NCBI RefSeq assembly: GCF_002198095.1
Contig: NZ_NHMK01000009.1
Location: 496,001 to 560,000 of the forward strand
Length of the DNA: 64,000 nt
Origin: Deinococcus indicus
GTDB taxonomy: Bacteria; Deinococcota; Deinococci; Deinococcales; Deinococcaceae
Direction: 5' to 3'
In this document: positions 1 to 12,560 of the stretch, in pieces
Layout of the letters: the number at the start of each line of letters is the position of its first letter
Position numbering within the stretch: position 1 is the stretch's first letter
Notes under the pieces: generated by a model
The model's input: only the letters and a program-made list of their open reading frames with translations
Databases searched by the model: none
Told to the model about the DNA's origin: nothing
Translations under genes and position numbers: made by a program

Positions 1-24
1 AATCACGGCGAGCACAAGCTTCAT
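1..24 (-). CDS. 5' end of a gene leaving the window; possible YaaQ/DarA-type c-di-AMP receptor
   Basis: Only eight codons are visible: the minus strand reads ATG at 24 and gives MKLVLAVI before the window edge. A GGGGGT stretch sits just before the ATG. This N-terminus resembles that of the DUF970 (YaaQ/DarA) P-II-like cyclic-di-AMP receptors, but eight residues cannot establish a family. It could be any protein with a similar first strand. Partial gene; function is a guess. Confidence 0.3.
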
Positions 25-41
25 ACCCCCGAGGATACCAA

Positions 42-72
42 ACGCCCCGCAGCGTGACCGTCAGCGGGGCGT
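42..72. terminator. GC-rich hairpin, possible terminator
   Basis: A perfect 9-bp inverted repeat (ACGCCCCGC at 42-50, GCGGGGCGT at 64-72) with a 13-base loop. It lies between the outgoing gene at 24 and the hairpin at 101-136. There is no T run. Confidence 0.45.
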
Positions 73-100
73 CACGGACCGCGCGCCACCGGACACGGCA

Positions 101-136
101 GAGGGCCGGCCCTCCCGCGTGGGAAGACCGGCCCTC
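101..136 (-). terminator. Terminator hairpin for the 305-811 gene, separated from it by MITE-A copy A
   Basis: Perfect 9-bp stem GAGGGCCGG (101-109) / CCGGCCCTC (128-136). On the minus strand it follows the wHTH gene, but a 156-bp repeat element lies between the stop codon and this hairpin. This suggests that the element was inserted into a formerly short 3' region. Confidence 0.5.
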
Positions 137-148
137 AGGTCCGGGTCA

Positions 149-304
149 TACGGATTCCGTTTGTTTCGCCGACAATCCGGAACTTCACCGCCCCTGCCGG
201 CTCCACGTCCGGAACCCGTTTCTCTCCTGCTCTGCGGGGCAGCTCTACGGGTCGCATCCGCTCGGATTGAACGGGCTTTGCAGCCCATTCAATCGGAGTC
301 CGGG
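149..304 (+). mobile_element. MITE-A copy A (full length, 156 bp)
   Basis: This is a full-length member of the dispersed element. It begins TACGGATTCCGTTTG and ends CAATCGGAGTCCG (the last bases are mutated to GG). It is flanked by the 3-bp duplication TCA at 146-148 and 305-307. The right-hand TCA is the TGA stop of the minus-strand gene 305-811. Near the right end is the hairpin built on GGGCT/AGCCC. There is no coding capacity of its own, although open frames run through it. Confidence 0.85.
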
Positions 305-811
<507 letters not shown>

Positions 812-1438
812 GCGTGCCTCCGGGTGGTGCGGGCGACGGACACGGGCGGTGGCCGGCGCGCTGGGGTTGGGTGGGTTGGGCATGGGGCGGCGCGTGCCGG
901 GATGGCCGTGACCGCTGCTGAACTGATCTGAACCTGCGCCGATGAGGGTGCCCTGAGCGGGCGGGGGGTGGCCGGCTGTCACGGGAGGGAGCGCTGGGAA
1001 TCCCGGACGCTCCGGGAGGTGATCGGGGGGCGGTGCAGTGAAACTGGTGGGTGGTCGCCGGATGGACCGGGTGTAACTTTCAGGGCAGGGTGCGCCTGGT
1101 AGCGCAACTTTCCCATTGTTACAGATTTTCTCTCATGTTGCATGAGGTGACGGGGGGCTTGATCTTCAGGGGCGTCCTATGAAGGGGAACGCCCTGTCAT
1201 GTGGTCCGCACCTTTCCAGACGGGGTGTAGGAGGGATTCAGGTTGGAAGGGCTGCAAAGCCCCTTCCCTCTGATAGAAGCGACCCGCAGGACTGCCCCAC
1301 AGGGTGAGAGAGAAGCGGGCTCCGGGCCTGGAGCTGGCAACCAAAGCGGTGCCGGGCGCGTAGGGAGGGGCGGATACACACGGTTCAGGGCGGCGCCACC
1401 TCGAGCGGCGCCGGCCACCCCGCACCACTGGGAGGTTC
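812..1438. other. Long intergenic region with an AT-rich stretch
   Basis: No convincing gene. The region contains a notably AT-rich island at about 1105-1150 (GTTACAGATTTTCTCTCATG and flanks), the only such island in the first 10 kb, suitable for divergent promoters of the 305-811 gene and the exporter genes. A decayed MITE-A copy covers about 1241-1350, followed by the leader of the ABC transporter gene. Confidence 0.5.
1241..1350 (-). mobile_element. MITE-A copy B, highly diverged
   Basis: This copy aligns in reverse orientation with the other MITE-A copies: a GGAAGGGCTGCAAAGCCCCTTCC hairpin split around GCAA, then GCGACCCGCAGGACTGCCCC, then GAGAGAGAAGCGGGCTCCGG and GAGCTGGCAA. Many substitutions and no recognisable terminal repeats or target duplication, so it is an old copy. 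It lies in the leader of the exporter operon. Confidence 0.6.
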
Positions 1439-2242
1439 ATGCATTCACTTCATTCCGTCTCGTCCCTTCCAGATTCCCAGGCCCCGACCGCCGGGGTGCC
1501 GATGCTGAGCGTCCAGCAGGTCGGCAAAACCTACGGCACCTTCCACGCCCTGCGGGACGTGACTTTCAGCGCCCAGGGGGGCGAGGTCTTCGGGTTGCTC
1601 GGCCCGAACGGCGCTGGCAAGACCACCCTGCTGCGCATCCTGGCGACCCTGTTGCGGCCCGACAGCGGTCAGGCGCAGGTGGCGGGGTTCGACATCACCC
1701 GCGACCCCGAGGCGATCCGCGCCCGCATCGGCATCGTGAACGGCGGTATGGGCCTCCCGGCCCGCCTGACCGGTCGCGAGGTCCTGCAGTCCTTCGCGCG
1801 GCTGTACGGCCTGACCCGCGCCCAGACCGACGCGCGCATCACGGAACTCGACGACCGCCTCGAACTGGGGCGCACGCTCGACACCCGCGCCGGCGAGTAC
1901 TCCACCGGCATGAAACAGAAGGTCGTGATCGCCCGCGCCGTCATCCACGACCCGCCCGTGCTGATTCTCGACGAGGCCGCCAGCGGCCTGGACATCTTCG
2001 CGCGCCGCACGCTGCTGGACTTCGTGCAGGCCAGCCGCGCGCCGGGCCGCCTGACCGTGTACTCCACGCACGTCATGAGCGAGGTCGAGGAAGTCTGCGA
2101 CCGGGTCGCCATCCTGCACGGCGGCGCCCTGATCACGCTCGGCACCCTGAACGGCATCCTGGACGCGACCGGGGAACGCACGCTGGAACGTGCCTTCTTC
2201 GCGCTGGTGCGCGGCCAGCCGACCGGAGGCGCGCATGTCTGA
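1439..2242 (+). CDS. ABC transporter ATP-binding protein, NatA/ABC-2 exporter type
   Basis: 267 aa. The start at 1439 has GGGAGG four bases upstream. It is the cytoplasmic ATPase of an exporter. Visible motifs are Walker A GPNGAGKT at about residues 54-61, the ABC signature in the degenerate form YSTGMKQKV at about 154-162, Walker [13 protein letters not shown] at about 176-187 and the switch histidine in [14 protein letters not shown]. The wording matches the NatA (sodium export) and drug-export ATPases, and the substrate cannot be told from sequence. The stop overlaps the permease start by 8 bases, so the two are coupled and form one transporter. Confidence 0.93.
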   Translation: MHSLHSVSSLPDSQAPTAGVPMLSVQQVGKTYGTFHALRDVTFSAQGGEVFGLLGPNGAGKTTLLRILATLLRPDSGQAQVAGFDITRDPEAIRARIGIVNGGMGLPARLTGREVLQSFARLYGLTRAQTDARITELDDRLELGRTLDTRAGEYSTGMKQKVVIARAVIHDPPVLILDEAASGLDIFARRTLLDFVQASRAPGRLTVYSTHVMSEVEEVCDRVAILHGGALITLGTLNGILDATGERTLERAFFALVRGQPTGGAHV

Positions 2243-3512
2243 CCGTGCCGCCCGCCGGGGCCTGCGCCGCGCGATGGTCTGGGAGGTCGCCGCCCGCGAC
2301 CTGCTCGCCACGCTGCGCGACCGCCGCACCCTGAACGCCACCATCCTGATGCCGCTGATCCTGATTCCGCTGTTCACGCTGGGCTTCCCGCTGATGCTGG
2401 GCAACTTCATTGGCGGGCAGCAGCAGGAACGCCAGACCGTCGGCGTGAGCGGCCCCCTCCCCGCCCCGCTGCGCGCCGCCCTGGAACGTGATGAGACCCT
2501 CCCGGACGGCACGGTCGTGCGCGCCGGCGTGACCCTGGTGCCCGTCAGCGACCCGCAGGCCGCCGTGCAGAGCGGCGACGTGGACGCCGCCCTGCGCGTC
2601 CCCGAAACTCTCCCGGACCGCGCCGGGGCGGGCCAGGGCACCCTGGAACTGCACGCCAAGCTGGGCAACCTGCGCGCCCAGACCGGCGCCTACTCCAAGG
2701 TCACGGACGTCATCGAGGGTTACAACCGCACCCTGGCCGTGCAGCGCCTGGGCGAACAGGGCCTGAACGAGAGCGTCCTGCAGACCGTCACCGTGAAACC
2801 CGTGGACGCCAGCACCTCGCAGGAGCAACGCAGCGGCCAGCTGGCCTTCCTGATTCCCATGCTGATGCTGCAGTTCATCCTGTCCGGCGCGGTCGCGACC
2901 GCCGTGGACGCCACCGCCGGCGAGAAGGAACGCGGCACCCTGGAAAGCCTGCTGGTCTCCCCGGTGCGCCGCGCCGAGGTGGTCGCCGGGAAACTGCTCG
3001 CCACCACCCTGACCGCCCTGACCAGCGCGGCCTTCAGCGTCGCCGGATTCCTGCTCAGCGGACTCGCCATGCGCCTGTACCTGCAACGGCAACCGGACGC
3101 GACCGCCGCCCTGACCGGCGGCATGGGTGGCCAGCTCACGCTGGACCCCGGCAGTCTGCTGGCGCTGCTCGGCATCGCCGCGAGCGCCGCGCTGGCCATC
3201 AGCGCCCTGCTGATCGCGGTCGGCATTTACGCCCGCACCTTCAAGGAAGCCCAGACGTACGTCGCGCCCATCAGCCTGATGGTCGTCCTGCCGGCCGTGA
3301 TGTTGCAGTTCGCGGACTTCCTGAACTTCGGACTGGGCATTTATGCCGTGCCGGTCATCGGCGGCATGCTCTCCATCCTGGAAACCGTGCGTGGCGCGGC
3401 CGTCCCGTCGCACGCCCTGATCGCCATCGGCGCGAACCTGCTCTCCGCGCTGCTGCTGGGCCTGCTGGCCCTGCGGTCCTTCGGGCGCGAGGAAGTCATT
3501 TTCCGCAACTGA
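2235..3512 (+). CDS. ABC-2 type permease, NatB-like
   Basis: 425 aa. The ATG at 2235 is chosen because GGAGG lies six bases upstream; an upstream in-frame ATG would overlap the ATPase much further. A first membrane helix (about residues 36-58) is followed by a large extracytoplasmic domain (about 60-215), then five hydrophobic segments from about 216 to 415. The conserved [18 protein letters not shown] sequence at about 233-250 is the typical ABC-2/NatB signature at the second helix. It pairs with the upstream ATPase as an exporter. The TGA stop is the insertion target of MITE-A copy C. Confidence 0.92.
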   Translation: MSDRAARRGLRRAMVWEVAARDLLATLRDRRTLNATILMPLILIPLFTLGFPLMLGNFIGGQQQERQTVGVSGPLPAPLRAALERDETLPDGTVVRAGVTLVPVSDPQAAVQSGDVDAALRVPETLPDRAGAGQGTLELHAKLGNLRAQTGAYSKVTDVIEGYNRTLAVQRLGEQGLNESVLQTVTVKPVDASTSQEQRSGQLAFLIPMLMLQFILSGAVATAVDATAGEKERGTLESLLVSPVRRAEVVAGKLLATTLTALTSAAFSVAGFLLSGLAMRLYLQRQPDATAALTGGMGGQLTLDPGSLLALLGIAASAALAISALLIAVGIYARTFKEAQTYVAPISLMVVLPAVMLQFADFLNFGLGIYAVPVIGGMLSILETVRGAAVPSHALIAIGANLLSALLLGLLALRSFGREEVIFRN

Positions 3513-3638
3513 CGCGCACTCTGATTGAATGGGCTGCACAGCCCGCTGGGTCCGAGCGGATGGGACTCGTAGAGCTGCCCCGCAGAGAAGGAGAGCAACG
3601 CCCCTCCGGATTGTCGGCGAAACAAACGGCAGTCCGTA
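3513..3638 (-). mobile_element. MITE-A copy C (internal deletion)
   Basis: Reverse-orientation copy lying directly on the permease stop codon (TGA 3510-3512) and ending CAGTCCGTA, followed by TGT at 3639-3641. Its left end is eroded (CGCGCACTCTG). About 35 bp between two TCCGG direct repeats is missing compared with full copies, consistent with slippage or recombination between those short repeats. Confidence 0.75.
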
Positions 3639-3641
3639 TGT

Positions 3642-3812
3642 CCAATGGTGCGGACAGGTTCATCACTTCAGGGCAGACCAGCGATGAACACCCAGTGTTT
3701 ACCCCTCCCCCTTGAGGGGGGAGGCTGGGAGGGGGTGAGCAGGCATGGCGTGACCGAAAACGCTTTCCATGCTTTCCCCCCTCTGGCCCTTGAACAGTGT
3801 CCACATCATTGA
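3642..3812 (+). mobile_element. MITE-B copy 1 (171 bp)
   Basis: A second dispersed element that begins CCAATGGTGCGGACAGG and ends GTGTCCACATCATTGA, so its ends are imperfect inverted repeats. TGT occurs on both sides (3639-3641 and 3813-3815). It contains a strong internal inverted repeat, CCCCTCCCCCTTGAGGGG with flanks, at about 3706-3735. It is inserted directly beside MITE-A copy C. Confidence 0.75.
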
Positions 3813-3908
3813 TGTCACGGAAGGCGGTAACCGGGGGTCGCACCGACTGGCCGATTCCCGCCTTCCTTCCCGTCCGGGTCCCGGCGCGGCTCTAGAATGC
3901 CGCGCGAG

Positions 3909-4763
3909 ATGAGACTGGCGATCCTGGCAGACATTCACGGGAACGCGGACGCCCTGGACGCCGCGCTGCGTGACGCCCGGCAGCAGGGCGCCGAACGGCT
4001 GATCGTGAACGGCGACGTGGTCAACCGCGGCCCGGACTCCGTGCAGGTGCTGCGGACGCTGCTGGACCGCCCGGACGTGACGTTCACGCTGGGCAACCAC
4101 GACGACCTGTTGCGCCTGTGGCACGCCCGCAGCGACGCCCTGCCCGCCGACTGGTTTACGGACCCCTTCTGGGGAGCGACCGACTGGAGTGCCGCGCAAC
4201 TCGACCGGGCGGGCCTGCTGGACACCCCTGCCGACTGGCCCATGACCCTCACGCTGCGTGAATCGGGCCTGCCGGACGTCCTGATCGCCCACGGCACCGC
4301 CGACCACTACCGCGAGAGCCTCAGTGACCGCAGCGACCCGGAGCGGGTGCAGGCGCTGCGCCGCGCCCCGGACGGCCGCGAGTACGGCGTCCTGATCGGC
4401 TCGCACATTCACCGCCCGGTGAACGCCCACATCGACGGGACCTGGGTGCTGAACACCGGTTCGGTCGGCTCGCCCGCCACGGGGGACCCGCGCGCCCAGT
4501 ACCTGTTGCTGGACGCCACGCCGCGCGGCTGGCAGGTCACGCCCCGGCTGGTGCCGTACGAACGCGCGGGCGTCCTGGCGCGGTTCGAGAGCAGCGGCCT
4601 GCTGAGCACCGGCCTGAGCGCCGAGATCTTCCGTCAGGAAGTCGTGACGGCCCGCAGCCTGTACACGCCGTACTGGGCCTGGACCGAACAGGAGGGCCAC
4701 CCGCGCGGCCCGGCCAGCTGGGAGGCCTTCCAGGCCCTCCGGCCACCCGCAGCGGCCCGCTGA
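3909..4763 (+). CDS. Calcineurin-like metallophosphoesterase, YfcE-like
   Basis: 284 aa from the ATG at 3909; an in-frame ATG at 3897 is possible, but it falls inside a TAGAAT box (3893-3898) that looks like the -10 element. All motifs of a binuclear metal phosphoesterase are present: DIHGN near the N-terminus, NGDVVNRGPD, GNHDD, IAHGT and GSHIHRP. The family includes 2',3'-cAMP and other phosphodiesterases, and its length is usual. The substrate is unknown. It is a single gene convergent with the FAS1 protein, and its stop codon is the target of MITE-A copy D. Confidence 0.88.
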   Translation: MRLAILADIHGNADALDAALRDARQQGAERLIVNGDVVNRGPDSVQVLRTLLDRPDVTFTLGNHDDLLRLWHARSDALPADWFTDPFWGATDWSAAQLDRAGLLDTPADWPMTLTLRESGLPDVLIAHGTADHYRESLSDRSDPERVQALRRAPDGREYGVLIGSHIHRPVNAHIDGTWVLNTGSVGSPATGDPRAQYLLLDATPRGWQVTPRLVPYERAGVLARFESSGLLSTGLSAEIFRQEVVTARSLYTPYWAWTEQEGHPRGPASWEAFQALRPPAAAR

Positions 4764-4870
4764 TACGGACTCCGTTTGTTTCGCCGACAATCCGGAACTT
4801 CACCGGATTGCCGGTTCCACGTCCGGAACCTGTTTTGCTCCTTCTCGCATCCGCTCGGATTGAACGGGCT
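4764..4870 (+). mobile_element. MITE-A copy D, truncated at its right end
   Basis: Begins TACGGACTCCGTTTG immediately after the TGA stop (4761-4763) of the phosphoesterase and ends at GAACGGGCT, having lost the second arm of the terminal hairpin and the right inverted repeat. About 22 bp in the middle (the GCAGCTCTACGAG part) is also missing, as in copy I. Confidence 0.75.
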
Positions 4871-4876
4871 AACGAA

Positions 4877-4914
4877 CAGGGCCGCGCCCTCCTGGGCAGG
4901 AAGGCGCGGCCCTG
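4877..4914. terminator. Bidirectional terminator hairpin between convergent genes
   Basis: A perfect 12-bp stem, CAGGGCCGCGCC (4877-4888) / GGCGCGGCCCTG (4903-4914), sits directly downstream of the FAS1 gene and 114 bases after the phosphoesterase stop, with MITE-A copy D in between. Confidence 0.7.
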
Positions 4915-4924
4915 CGGGTGGTGC

Positions 4925-6619
4925 TTACTGCAGGGTGGGGGGCAGCATGACCATGTCGATGGGGTAGACCACGCTGGTGCCCGCGTCGATGCGGTTGGCG
5001 ACGGTGCTGCCGACGGCGTTGGCGGCACTGAGGTTACCGACGGTGTAGGTGGTGCCGTTGGCGCGCAGGTCGATGGAGCTGCCTTCCAGCGAGCGCAGCT
5101 GCGCGACGTTCAGGCCGGCGTCGACCACGCGGCCGGCCACGACGTGGTACGTCAGGACCTGCTTGAGCTTGGCGGGGTCGGCCATCAGGGCGTCCAGGGT
5201 CGCCTGGGGGACCTTGGCGAAGGCGTCGTTGGTGGGGGCGAAGACGGTGACGTCGGCGGCGGTCAGCGCGCCGACCAGATCGGCCCTCTGCACCAGGCTC
5301 AGCAGGGTGCTGAACTGGGGCTGGCTCAGGGCGTCCACCAGGGCGTTGCCGGTCGTGGCGGCCGGGGTGGTCGTCACGGTGGCGGTGGTGGTGGTCGCCG
5401 TGGTCGCGGCGGCGGCGTCGGTGGTTGCAGCGGCGTCGGTGGTGGTCTCGGTCATGGCCTCTTCACCGGTGGGCGGGTCGGGCAGGACCAGGGTGTCGGG
5501 CAGCAGCACCTCGTTGATGGCGAAGATGTTGCCGTTGCTGGCCATGACGGGCGCGCCGTCGATCATGGCGGTGTTCACCATGATGCCCGTGCCTTCCATG
5601 GCGAGGTCGAGGCTGCTGCCCTCGGCGCTGCGCAGCTGGGTGCCGGCCTTGAGGTCCTCGGCGTTCAGTTTGCCGCTGACCACGTGGTACAGCAGCACCT
5701 GCTTGAGGGTGTCGGGGTTGCTGGCGATCAGGGCCAGCTGGTCGGGGTCCACGCCCTCGAAGGCCTCGTTGGTGGGGGCGAAGACGGTGTACTCGTTGCT
5801 CATGAGCACTTCGGTCAGTTCGGCGTCGCTGAGCAGGTCGCGCAGCGTGCTGAAGCGCTCGTCGGCCACGATCATGTCGTACAGGGTCGTGCCTTCGGTC
5901 ATCATCTCGCCGCTGGCCTCGGTGGTGGTTTCCGTGGTGGCGGTCTCGGTGGTGGTGGTCGTCGTGGTGGTCATGCTCGCGCCGCCCTGGGGCAGGGCGG
6001 GGATGCTCATGATGTCCGTGGCGGCCGCAGCGGTGGGGGCAGTCACGGTGGCGGCCGGGGCGGGTGCCGGGGCAGGCGCAGCAGCGGCGGGCGCGGCGGG
6101 CTGCATGGCGGTGTCCATGGCGGGCATCAGGACCGTGTCGATCACGTGCACGACGCCGTTACAGGCCATCACGTCGGCCTTGGTGACGGTGGCGTTGTCG
6201 ATCATGACCTTGCCGCCGCTGACCGTGACCATGAACGAGCCGCCCTGGGCCGTCTTGCCCATGCTCATGCCCATGACCTGCTTGGCGGTGACCTTGCCAG
6301 GCACCACGTGGTACAGCAGCACCGAGCGCAGCAGCGCCGGGTCGTTCAGGACCATGGCGAGCGCGTCGCTGGGCAGCTTGGCGAACGCGGCGTTGGTGGG
6401 CGCGAACACCGTGTACTGGCCGCCCATCAGGGTCTGGCCCAGGCCGGCCGCCTCGACGGCGGTGGCGAGGGTGCTGAAGTTGGGGTCGGCCATCACGATC
6501 TGCGCGATGTTCTTGCAGGGCGTGGCGGCGGGACGTGCGGCGGGAGCACCGGCGCCGCCGGCGAGGGCGGGCGTGGCAAGCATCAGGCTGAGCGTGATAA
6601 AGCTGGTCTGCTTCTTCAT
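4925..6619 (-). CDS. Exported protein with three fasciclin (FAS1) domains
   Basis: 564 aa. The ATG at 6619 follows AGGTGA at five bases; upstream frame is non-coding. Residues 1-22 (MKKQ followed by a hydrophobic core to ALAGG) form a signal peptide. Three FAS1 domains follow at about 33-150, 255-375 and 430-560, each with the YTVFAPTN or VTVFAPTN motif and a LLYHVV or LTYHVV motif. The first two linkers are low-complexity Ala/Thr/Pro runs (TTTTTTETATTE and similar). FAS1 domains mediate adhesion and surface binding, so an envelope-matrix or adhesion role is likely but inferred. No anchor is visible. It ends in TAA with a terminator just after. Confidence 0.92.
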   Translation of the reverse strand: MKKQTSFITLSLMLATPALAGGAGAPAARPAATPCKNIAQIVMADPNFSTLATAVEAAGLGQTLMGGQYTVFAPTNAAFAKLPSDALAMVLNDPALLRSVLLYHVVPGKVTAKQVMGMSMGKTAQGGSFMVTVSGGKVMIDNATVTKADVMACNGVVHVIDTVLMPAMDTAMQPAAPAAAAPAPAPAPAATVTAPTAAAATDIMSIPALPQGGASMTTTTTTTTETATTETTTEASGEMMTEGTTLYDMIVADERFSTLRDLLSDAELTEVLMSNEYTVFAPTNEAFEGVDPDQLALIASNPDTLKQVLLYHVVSGKLNAEDLKAGTQLRSAEGSSLDLAMEGTGIMVNTAMIDGAPVMASNGNIFAINEVLLPDTLVLPDPPTGEEAMTETTTDAAATTDAAAATTATTTTATVTTTPAATTGNALVDALSQPQFSTLLSLVQRADLVGALTAADVTVFAPTNDAFAKVPQATLDALMADPAKLKQVLTYHVVAGRVVDAGLNVAQLRSLEGSSIDLRANGTTYTVGNLSAANAVGSTVANRIDAGTSVVYPIDMVMLPPTLQ

Positions 6620-6727
6620 GAAATCACCTCTGGGGAAATTGGGTTGTGCTGTCTGTCCGGCACCCAATCTTCACCACAGCGCCGCAGAATGCAACTACAG
6701 GAAGGTTTCCAACAATTCGTCTAAATG

Positions 6728-6753
6728 AAAAAGCCCCCACCTTTGTGGGGACT
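6728..6753 (-). terminator. Intrinsic terminator of ftsK
   Basis: Read on the minus strand: AGTCCCCACAAAGGTGGGGG followed by CTTTTT. It is one of the few hairpins in the window with a proper T run. It lies between the ftsK stop (6810) and the FAS1 promoter region. Confidence 0.8.
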
Positions 6754-6809
6754 CTCATTCCGCTTTCATTCAGTCTGGAGTTCCGGAGCAGGACGCACCC
6801 CGCTCAGGC

Positions 6810-10271
<3,462 letters not shown>

Positions 10272-10376
10272 GGGGCGCAGTGTACCCCATCCCCGCCCCG
10301 CCCGGCGGCGGAAGGCTGCGGCCAGCACGGCATTTCAGGCTGCATTCCGCATCCGCCCGACAGGCATAATGGGGGG
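10272..10376. promoter_or_regulatory. Divergent leaderless promoters of ftsK and the JAMM peptidase
   Basis: The minus-strand box TACACT precedes the ftsK ATG by seven bases. On the plus strand CATAAT at 10365-10370 precedes the GTG at 10377 by six bases. Neither gene has a Shine-Dalgarno. No clear -35 boxes are visible. Confidence 0.5.
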
Positions 10377-10799
10377 GTGCTGCACCTGCCCGCCTCCCTG
10401 CACGCCGCGCTGTGGGCGCACGCCCGTCAGGACCCGGCGCGCGAGTGCGTCGGCGCGCTCGGCGGCCACCGCCGAGGCAGCGGCCTGAACGCCGTCTGGG
10501 ACGTGCGGACCCTGTACCCGCTGCCGAACATCGCGCCGCGCCCGGACCGGGAGTACCTCGCGGAACCCCGCGCGCTGCTGCGCGCCCTGAAGGCCATGCG
10601 CGCCGAGGAACTCGACCTCGTGGGCCTGTACCACAGCCACCCGCGCGGCCCGCAGGTCCCCAGCGCGACGGACCTGCGGCTCGCCAGTTACGAGGTGCCG
10701 TACCTGATCGCCGACCTGCGCAGCGGCCAGCTCGGCGCGTTCCATCTGCCCGGAGGTCAGCGGGTGCCGCTGCGGATCACCGACGCCGCGCCCGCCTGA
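10377..10799 (+). CDS. M67-family JAMM/MPN metallopeptidase
   Basis: 140 aa from a GTG start that directly follows a CATAAT -10 box. The zinc-binding JAMM pattern is complete: the upstream glutamate in ARECVGALGG (about residue 22) and GLYHSHPRGPQVPSATD at about 82-98 (H-x-H...S-x-x-D). Stand-alone bacterial JAMM proteins of this size cleave isopeptide-like bonds or act with ThiS/MoaD-like sulfur carriers (established for relatives such as Mec+). No partner gene lies nearby, so the substrate is unknown. It is divergent from ftsK, and its TGA stop is the target of MITE-A copy E. Confidence 0.9.
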   Translation: MLHLPASLHAALWAHARQDPARECVGALGGHRRGSGLNAVWDVRTLYPLPNIAPRPDREYLAEPRALLRALKAMRAEELDLVGLYHSHPRGPQVPSATDLRLASYEVPYLIADLRSGQLGAFHLPGGQRVPLRITDAAPA

Positions 10800-10956
10800 G
10801 ACGGACTCCGATTGAATGGGATGCAAAGCCCGCTGGGTCCGAGCGGACTCGTAGAGCTGCGCAGCAGAGCGAGTAGGAGAGAAACGCCCCTCCGGACGTG
10901 CAGCCGGCAGGGGCGGTGACGTTCCGGATTGTTGGCGAAACAAACGGCAGTCCTTG
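10800..10956 (-). mobile_element. MITE-A copy E (157 bp)
   Basis: Full-length reverse copy between TGA at 10797-10799 (the JAMM gene stop) and TGA at 10957-10959. Begins GACGGACTCCGATTGAATGGG and ends ACGGCAGTCCTTG, with mutated terminal bases. It carries the CGCCCCTCCGG / CAGGGGCGGTG sequence variant in its centre. Confidence 0.85.
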
Positions 10957-10959
10957 TGA

Positions 10960-11003
10960 GACGGACTCTGGTGGAAAGGCCTGCCACCACCCGACAGTCC
11001 GTA
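10960..11003. mobile_element. 44-bp mini-element next to MITE-A copy E
   Basis: A short hairpin element, GACGGACTCTGGTGG...CCACCACCCGACAGTCCGTA, flanked by TGA at 10957-10959 and TGA at 11004-11006. It shares the MITE-A terminal inverted repeats (GACGGACTC / AGTCCGTA) but has no MITE-A interior. It may be an internal-deletion derivative that transposed into the duplicated TGA of copy E. Confidence 0.7.
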
Positions 11004-11090
11004 TGAGGCGCCGCAGCTGAGGCGGGGCGCCGCAGGGTGACAGGGCCGCTTGCGCCGACCCGGCGGATGTGAACACAATGAGGACCGCGC

Positions 11091-12560
11091 ATGATGCCCG
11101 ATGACACCCCCGCCGAACCCGCCTGCGCGGCCCCGCCCGCCCCGGCAGCGGCCGGCGTCGCCCGGCCCTGGCAGCCCCTGCACGACCAGCCGACCCTGCC
11201 GCCCGGCACCTTGCCGTTTGCGCTGCTGGCCCACGAACACGCCGCCCGCGCCCAGGCCCTGAGCGCGGCGCTGGGCCACCCGGACCCGGCCCGGTACGCG
11301 GCGCGCCTGCTGCGCCCCGACGCCCGACTGTCCGGGCCGCACCTGCACGCCCTGACCGCCCCCCACCCGCCCGCCGTGGCCCGCGCGCTGCACGAGGTGC
11401 TGGGCGCCGGCAGCCCGCCCGCTGAGGCGCAGGGGGGCCGGGCACGCTGGGCGCCGCTCCGGATGGCGCGGCTGCTGTGGCGGGCCACCCGGAGCGCCTT
11501 GCCGCCCGCCGCAGTCCTGCCCGCCGACGGTTCGGCCGCCGACCTCCTGCACGAGGCGCTGGACGCCCTGGCGCGCGCCGCCGCGCACCCCGCCCCGCTG
11601 GGCGCGGCCCTGACGACGGCCCTGCTGGAACGCGTCACCCGGCAGTGGCTGGACGACCCGGCCACCCTGCACCTGGAACTGCTGGGCGGCGGACCGGCGC
11701 CCGAAGCTGCTCCCGGCGGCCCGGTCACGGCCACGCCGGACCACGCGCTGAACCAGCTGCGCACCACCCTGAGCGGCCCGCGCCGCGCGGCGGCCCTGCT
11801 GATCCTGCGCGCCGCGCGCCGGCAGCAGCGGGCGCTGGCCGACCATCACGCCGCGCTGCACGCCGCCCGCCGCGACGCCCTGCGCGCCGCCGTGCGGGCC
11901 GCCGCCACCCTGCGGGGCCGGGGCGACCTCGGCCGCACCGCCGAGGCGCGCTGGCTGACGCCGCAGGAACTGATCGCCGCGCTCGACGGCACCCTGCCGC
12001 CCGCCGGGATGCGCGCCCTGATCCACGCGCGCCGCACCACGCCCCCGGCCCCACGGACCGGCCAACCGGCCCGCCCCGCCGACCCCGGAACCGGCCTGCT
12101 GGGCGCCGTCCCGCTGGCTCCCGGCGTGCGTGACGGCCGCCTGCACCGCTGGGCGCCTGGCACGCCCGTTCCGCCCGGCGCGGTCCTGCTGCTGGACAGT
12201 CCCCCCTGGCCGCACCAGCTGCCCGCCCTGGCGTCGGCGGCCGCGCTGCTGCTGGCGCGCTGCACCCTGCACTCGCCCGTCAGTGTGCAGGCCCGGCGCG
12301 CCGCGCAGGTCGCCGTGTGCCTGCCGGACCCCGCACCCGACTGGCTGGAGGACGGCGCGCTCGTGCGCGTCAACGGCCACACCGGCCAGCTGACGCTGCT
12401 GCGCCGCGCCGGGCTGCCCGACCCCATTCCCGCCTTCGACCTGAACCTGGACGGCCCGCCCCTCACGCCACAGACCGGCCCGGCCGCCCGGCCGACGGCG
12501 CCCTCACCGCACGTGCGGGTGCTGCCGCGCCCCACGCCGTTCAGCATCGACCTCGCCTGA
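11091..12560 (+). CDS. Orphan protein related to the C-terminal part of PEP-utilising enzymes (phosphohistidine swivel-like)
   Basis: 489 aa, very Ala/Pro/Arg-rich. The first ATG (11091) is preceded by GAGGA. Residues about 275-465 follow the plan of the end of PEP synthase/rifampicin phosphotransferase-type proteins: WLTPQELIAAL, an ARR segment, a GAVPLAPGVRDG segment, PGAVLLLDSPPW, the region around TLHSPVSVQARRAAQVAV where the catalytic swivel histidine would fall (TLHSP), and VRVNGHTGQLTLL. The N-terminal half is helical and unrecognised, and no ATP-grasp domain is present. It may be a degenerate or repurposed PEP-utilising protein. It is flanked on both sides by MITE-A copies in opposite orientation, and its stop is the target of copy F. 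Confidence 0.65.
   Translation: MMPDDTPAEPACAAPPAPAAAGVARPWQPLHDQPTLPPGTLPFALLAHEHAARAQALSAALGHPDPARYAARLLRPDARLSGPHLHALTAPHPPAVARALHEVLGAGSPPAEAQGGRARWAPLRMARLLWRATRSALPPAAVLPADGSAADLLHEALDALARAAAHPAPLGAALTTALLERVTRQWLDDPATLHLELLGGGPAPEAAPGGPVTATPDHALNQLRTTLSGPRRAAALLILRAARRQQRALADHHAALHAARRDALRAAVRAAATLRGRGDLGRTAEARWLTPQELIAALDGTLPPAGMRALIHARRTTPPAPRTGQPARPADPGTGLLGAVPLAPGVRDGRLHRWAPGTPVPPGAVLLLDSPPWPHQLPALASAAALLLARCTLHSPVSVQARRAAQVAVCLPDPAPDWLEDGALVRVNGHTGQLTLLRRAGLPDPIPAFDLNLDGPPLTPQTGPAARPTAPSPHVRVLPRPTPFSIDLA

Noticed and set aside
149..304. Open frames beginning FRRQSG in each MITE-A copy
   Set aside because: The element happens to lack stops in this frame; copies with deletions break it, and no start signal or conservation of the peptide exists.
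1177..1440. Short minus-strand ORFs upstream of the exporter genes
   Set aside because: They run through the decayed MITE-A copy B and the leader; no start signals.
4808..6724. 638-codon open frame opposite the FAS1 gene
   Set aside because: Gly/His/Val-rich translation of a repetitive gene on the other strand, beginning inside a MITE-A copy; no promoter or family.
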